Part shown: in pieces, positions 61,501 to 64,000 of the stretch
Layout of the letters: each line of letters begins with the position of its first letter
How positions within the stretch are numbered: position 1 is the first letter of the stretch
DNA from: Scleromitrula shiraiana
Lineage: Eukaryota > Ascomycota > Leotiomycetes > Helotiales > Sclerotiniaceae
Assembly: GCA_028455995.1 (NCBI GenBank)
Contig: JABELC010000007.1
Span: 2,040,001 to 2,104,000 of the forward strand
Length of the DNA stretch: 64,000 nucleotides
Direction of reading: 5' to 3'
Made by a program: the position numbers and the translations under genes
Notes under the pieces: model-generated
What the model was told of the DNA's origin: nothing
The model's database searches: none
Seen by the model: only the letters and a program-made list of their open reading frames with translations

Positions 61501-62837
61501 TAATGATATATATATCAAGTATTTGTTAAATAAAACCATTTTGAAAAAATTATGAACGCTTTTTTTAATATTGTATTATTTAGAACTCGTTGATTATATA
61601 TGTTTTTTTTTTAGTTTGGATATATATAAAAAAACTATATATCAAAAATATAAATATTAAATATATTTTATATTAAAATTCTTTTTCTATTATAAAATGG
61701 AATCGCATCTTTAGTACATTACTATGAATAAATATGTGTATTATTTAAAGCCCTAAAACATTTTCGAAAGTATAAAAAGAATTTTTTATTTAATTTGATT
61801 TGTTTATAATTAAGAATAATTAAAATATCAGATGTATCAAGAAGTTTAATTTTATATTGATATAGTATTAATATAACTTTAAAAGTTTAATAAAAGCAAT
61901 TATAAATCACTACTTTAGATTTATTAAAAAACTTTATTATATCATTTATACTATTTTCTTTTATAATTATATAAAGAAATATTGCAAATTTCTCTTTAAC
62001 TATAATATCATAAAAAAACCAAAGCTTTATATATTCAATTATAAACTTGTATAATTTAATAAACATCGTTTTTAATATACGAAAATTATTAAAATATTAT
62101 TAATTATAATTTTATCCAAAAATAAAATAAATATATAATCCTCCATATATTTTCTTTCCTTTTTTTTTCATATAATCATACATTAATATTTTGATATAAT
62201 GTTTTATAATATAATTTTGCCAAAAATTAAAAATAATAATACATTAAAAAAAACGATTTTTTTTGAATATCTAATATATATTTTCTAAAAAAATTATAAA
62301 CAAGTATAATTTTTCAATTTATTATATTATTATTAATTATTATTATTGATTTGAATTAATGAATTTTATAAATAAAAATAAAAGTAATAATATAATAATA
62401 ACGATAATAATGATGATAAAAAGTTTTTATTATTATTATAATATAAAATATTATAATAAATATAATAGAGTATTAAAAAGATAAAAAATAGAGTTGAAAT
62501 TCAAAAAATCGAATATATTTAATAAAAATGTTATTAAAAACTTTTCAAATTTATTATAGAGATTTTAGTGATATTTTAATAAAATAAATTTTTAAATATA
62601 ATAATACATTTAATAAATATCAATTTTAATTAAAATTTATAAAGTTGAAAATGTTATTTTTATTAAATATTTATTATTAATTATCGTGTTTGGTAAATAT
62701 CGATTTTAATCAAAATTTGTAAAACTAAAAATATCAAAATAACAAAATATTTAATATTAACAATCGCGCTCGGTAAACGCCTATTTAGCTAATATTTATA
62801 GGCTAAAATAGGAAAAAAAAGTGATCCGAACGGGGCC
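58557..62837 (-). mobile_element. RIP-degraded PIF/Harbinger transposon
   Basis: Ends GGCCTCGTTCGGATC (58,557-58,571) and the complement of GGCCCCGTTCGGATC (62,823-62,837), one mismatch in 15, with TAA duplicated on both sides (58,554-58,556 and 62,838-62,840). A TWA target and GG-start ends are the Harbinger signature. 4,281 bp. A DDE transposase relic lies on the minus strand. Another part of the interior (59,500-60,300) may be the relic of the second Harbinger gene, but I could not confirm it. Confidence 0.87.
61200..61760 (-). pseudogene. Harbinger DDE transposase relic
   Basis: The minus strand reads YIQTKKKNIYNQRVLNNTI (from a GWEGS..D.RVL motif), then FYLTNT with a stop (from YLADAGY, whose aspartate is a catalytic residue), then SFLILYYKVQYYL, LFNLQY and NVIE-stop-IF (from NVIERIFG, the third catalytic residue kept as E near 61,374), then VLYNFIRSY (from LHNFIR). 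Stops replace W, R or Q codons as RIP would do. Confidence 0.82.
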
Positions 62838-62889
62838 TAAGCCTATTTATAGACCTGTAGTTCGATTCTTACTAATGACTATCTTTTAT

Positions 62890-63076
62890 ATTTCAAAGGT
62901 TAATATCGGCCTTAAAGGATAAGACTTTCTTACTTCTACAACCGCCATAATTATGGGTCTCAGATCCTGGCGTCAATGGTCAATATTATAGGACAGTTGG
63001 GTTTTAGATCCTGGCGTTAATGGTCAATATCATAGGACAATTGGGTATAAAAATGATGTTGATGGTATGTTGGCTT
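62890..63076 (+). pseudogene. Damaged counterpart of the small frame at 56,451-56,675
   Basis: Reads TFLLLQPP, then a stop, LWVSDPGVNGQYYRTVGF, then a stop and a shifted second copy, GVNGQYHRTIGYKNDVDGML. The shift comes from a 44-bp tandem duplication (62,962-63,005 and 63,006-63,047). It precedes island gene 2 as its counterpart precedes island gene 1. Confidence 0.5.
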
Positions 63077-63110
63077 TATAATAAATAAAGAAAGAAAATG
63101 CGTTATTGAG

Positions 63111-63200
63111 CTTTCTATTTTCAATTAATCAATATCTGAGCTTTTTATTTTCAATTAATCAATATTTAAGCTTCCTATCTTCAATTAATCAATATTTAAA
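63111..63200. repeat. Promoter tandem repeat, three exact 30-bp units
   Basis: Units at 63,111, 63,141 and 63,171, each CTTTCTATTTTCAATTAATC-type. They are the complement-oriented counterparts of the repeats at 56,254-56,418 and end 30 bp before the ATG. Confidence 0.9.
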
Positions 63201-63229
63201 CATTTATTATCTAGCGCAATCGTTTAAAT

Positions 63230-64000
63230 ATGGAACTTTCTAATTCTAATAAATATCCTTTCTATGTTCGTTTTGAAATCGTTAGAGAAAACGGAGAGAG
63301 AAAAGTCGTGAGTTCCAATGTCAAATTATTTTATTAAAATAACTACTTACCCCGCTCTTCTTTAAGCATGTTAGTTTTTATCACGATACCAACAACAATG
63401 TATTCTTTACTAGTACGCATAATAAATCAGCAAAAACCCAACATAATAAATCTTATCGAGATCATTCAAATGAAATTTATTATCACTTTTGGAAGATCGG
63501 AAATCTCTCAATAAAAGATGTGATGCTATATAGACTTATCCCTTTAAAAAATGTGGAATCGATGGTACCTTTTTTTTTGGCTTATTTAGGCTACCCTAAA
63601 GAACAAATTCGTTAGTTATAATAATAATCTCGAGCTAGAATATTCATTTATTGATTTAATTAATATTTAGTAAAAGTGTATACACAAGCTATACTAAACG
63701 TTTTAGCAGAGCCAAAACTAAATAAAGTTAACAATATAATGTTGCTTAATTGGGAAGATAAACGCTCATCCCAAATCGATATCAGGTGTCATTTTGTGGT
63801 TTATCATTTTATATCTTTACTTCGTATAAAAGATTTATGTAAGTAAATTAGAATTACGCATATAAATAACAATAAAACAATATTTAATATAATTGTTTTT
63901 ATCTAGTTTTTGACCTGAACTCGAAGCAATCGCAATGGTATGAATCGCCTATTTATCAGCATATATATCGAATGATTAAGGAAATAAGATATATTATTGA
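63230..64000 (+). CDS. Unrecognised protein, island family member 2 (partial, cut by window end)
   Basis: Exons 63230-63307, 63367-63610, 63671-63838 and 63907 to the window end join in frame with no stop (about 194 codons visible). Donors GTGAGT, GTTAGT and GTAAGT sit at the same places and phases as in member 1. Protein matches: KYPFYVRF, SFYHDTNNNV, HNKSAKTQHNKSY, then FWKIGNLSIKDVMLYRL, and LNWEDKRSSQID in exon 3. The Asp-Glu-Ile run is absent. Exon sequence is strongly diverged from member 1 while introns 1 and 3 differ only by transitions (7 of 59 and 2 of 68). It begins about 390 bp outside the Harbinger element. Function unknown. Confidence 0.7.

Noticed and set aside
62862..62875. 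B-box-like AGTTCGATTC, possible SINE
   Set aside because: No A box at the right distance upstream; that side is the Harbinger end.

Overview
The window looks like nuclear DNA of a filamentous ascomycete (Pezizomycotina; a Leotiomycete of the Botrytis/Sclerotinia kind is my best guess, by inference only). The grounds are short GT-AG introns of about 50-320 bp, fungal versions of Rco1, PA2G4, Snf5 and Sgf73, and long AT-rich tracts whose relics differ almost only by C-to-T and G-to-A changes, the mark of RIP (repeat-induced point mutation).

The window has two halves. From 1 to about 30.9 kb the base composition is ordinary and there is a gene about every 3 kb: a cluster of three related unknown genes (two divergent near 1-3.3 kb, a third at 27.0-28.0 kb carrying one nonsense codon), an MFS transporter (4.5-6.3 kb), a two-PHD Rco1-like subunit of an Rpd3S-type histone deacetylase complex (10.4-14.9 kb), a PA2G4/Ebp1 homologue (16.3-17.8 kb), the SWI/SNF subunit Snf5 (19.1-21.4 kb), the SAGA subunit Sgf73 (23.1-24.8 kb) and a small secreted two-repeat protein (28.8-29.5 kb). 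Three of the seven recognisable genes are chromatin or transcription co-regulators. Between them lie microsatellite-rich spacers and two small inverted-repeat elements.

From about 31 kb to the end the window is mostly transposon graveyard. It can be read as nested insertions. A foldback/MITE-like element (31,644-39,735) was split by a minus-strand Ty1/copia element (32,465-39,569), which carries a MITE (33,274-33,727). A minus-strand Ty3/gypsy element (39,999-54,842, target duplication CCCTC) was split inside pol by another LTR-type element (42,787-50,323) and holds a second copy of the same MITE (40,155-40,609). A PIF/Harbinger element (58,557-62,837, target duplication TAA) keeps a RIP-ruined DDE transposase. 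In all three LTR elements the mutations stop short of the outer ends.

Two islands survive inside this desert (54.85-57.65 kb and 62.84-64.0 kb). They face each other and carry two members of an unrecognised five-exon gene family, one complete (331 aa) and one cut by the window end. Both read as open after splicing. Their introns are nearly identical while their exons are strongly diverged, two introns of the same gene are near-copies of each other, their upstream regions share 30-nt tandem repeats, and a small decayed reading frame precedes both. This hypervariable gene family, sheltered between RIP-silenced transposons, is the best candidate for an undescribed system here.
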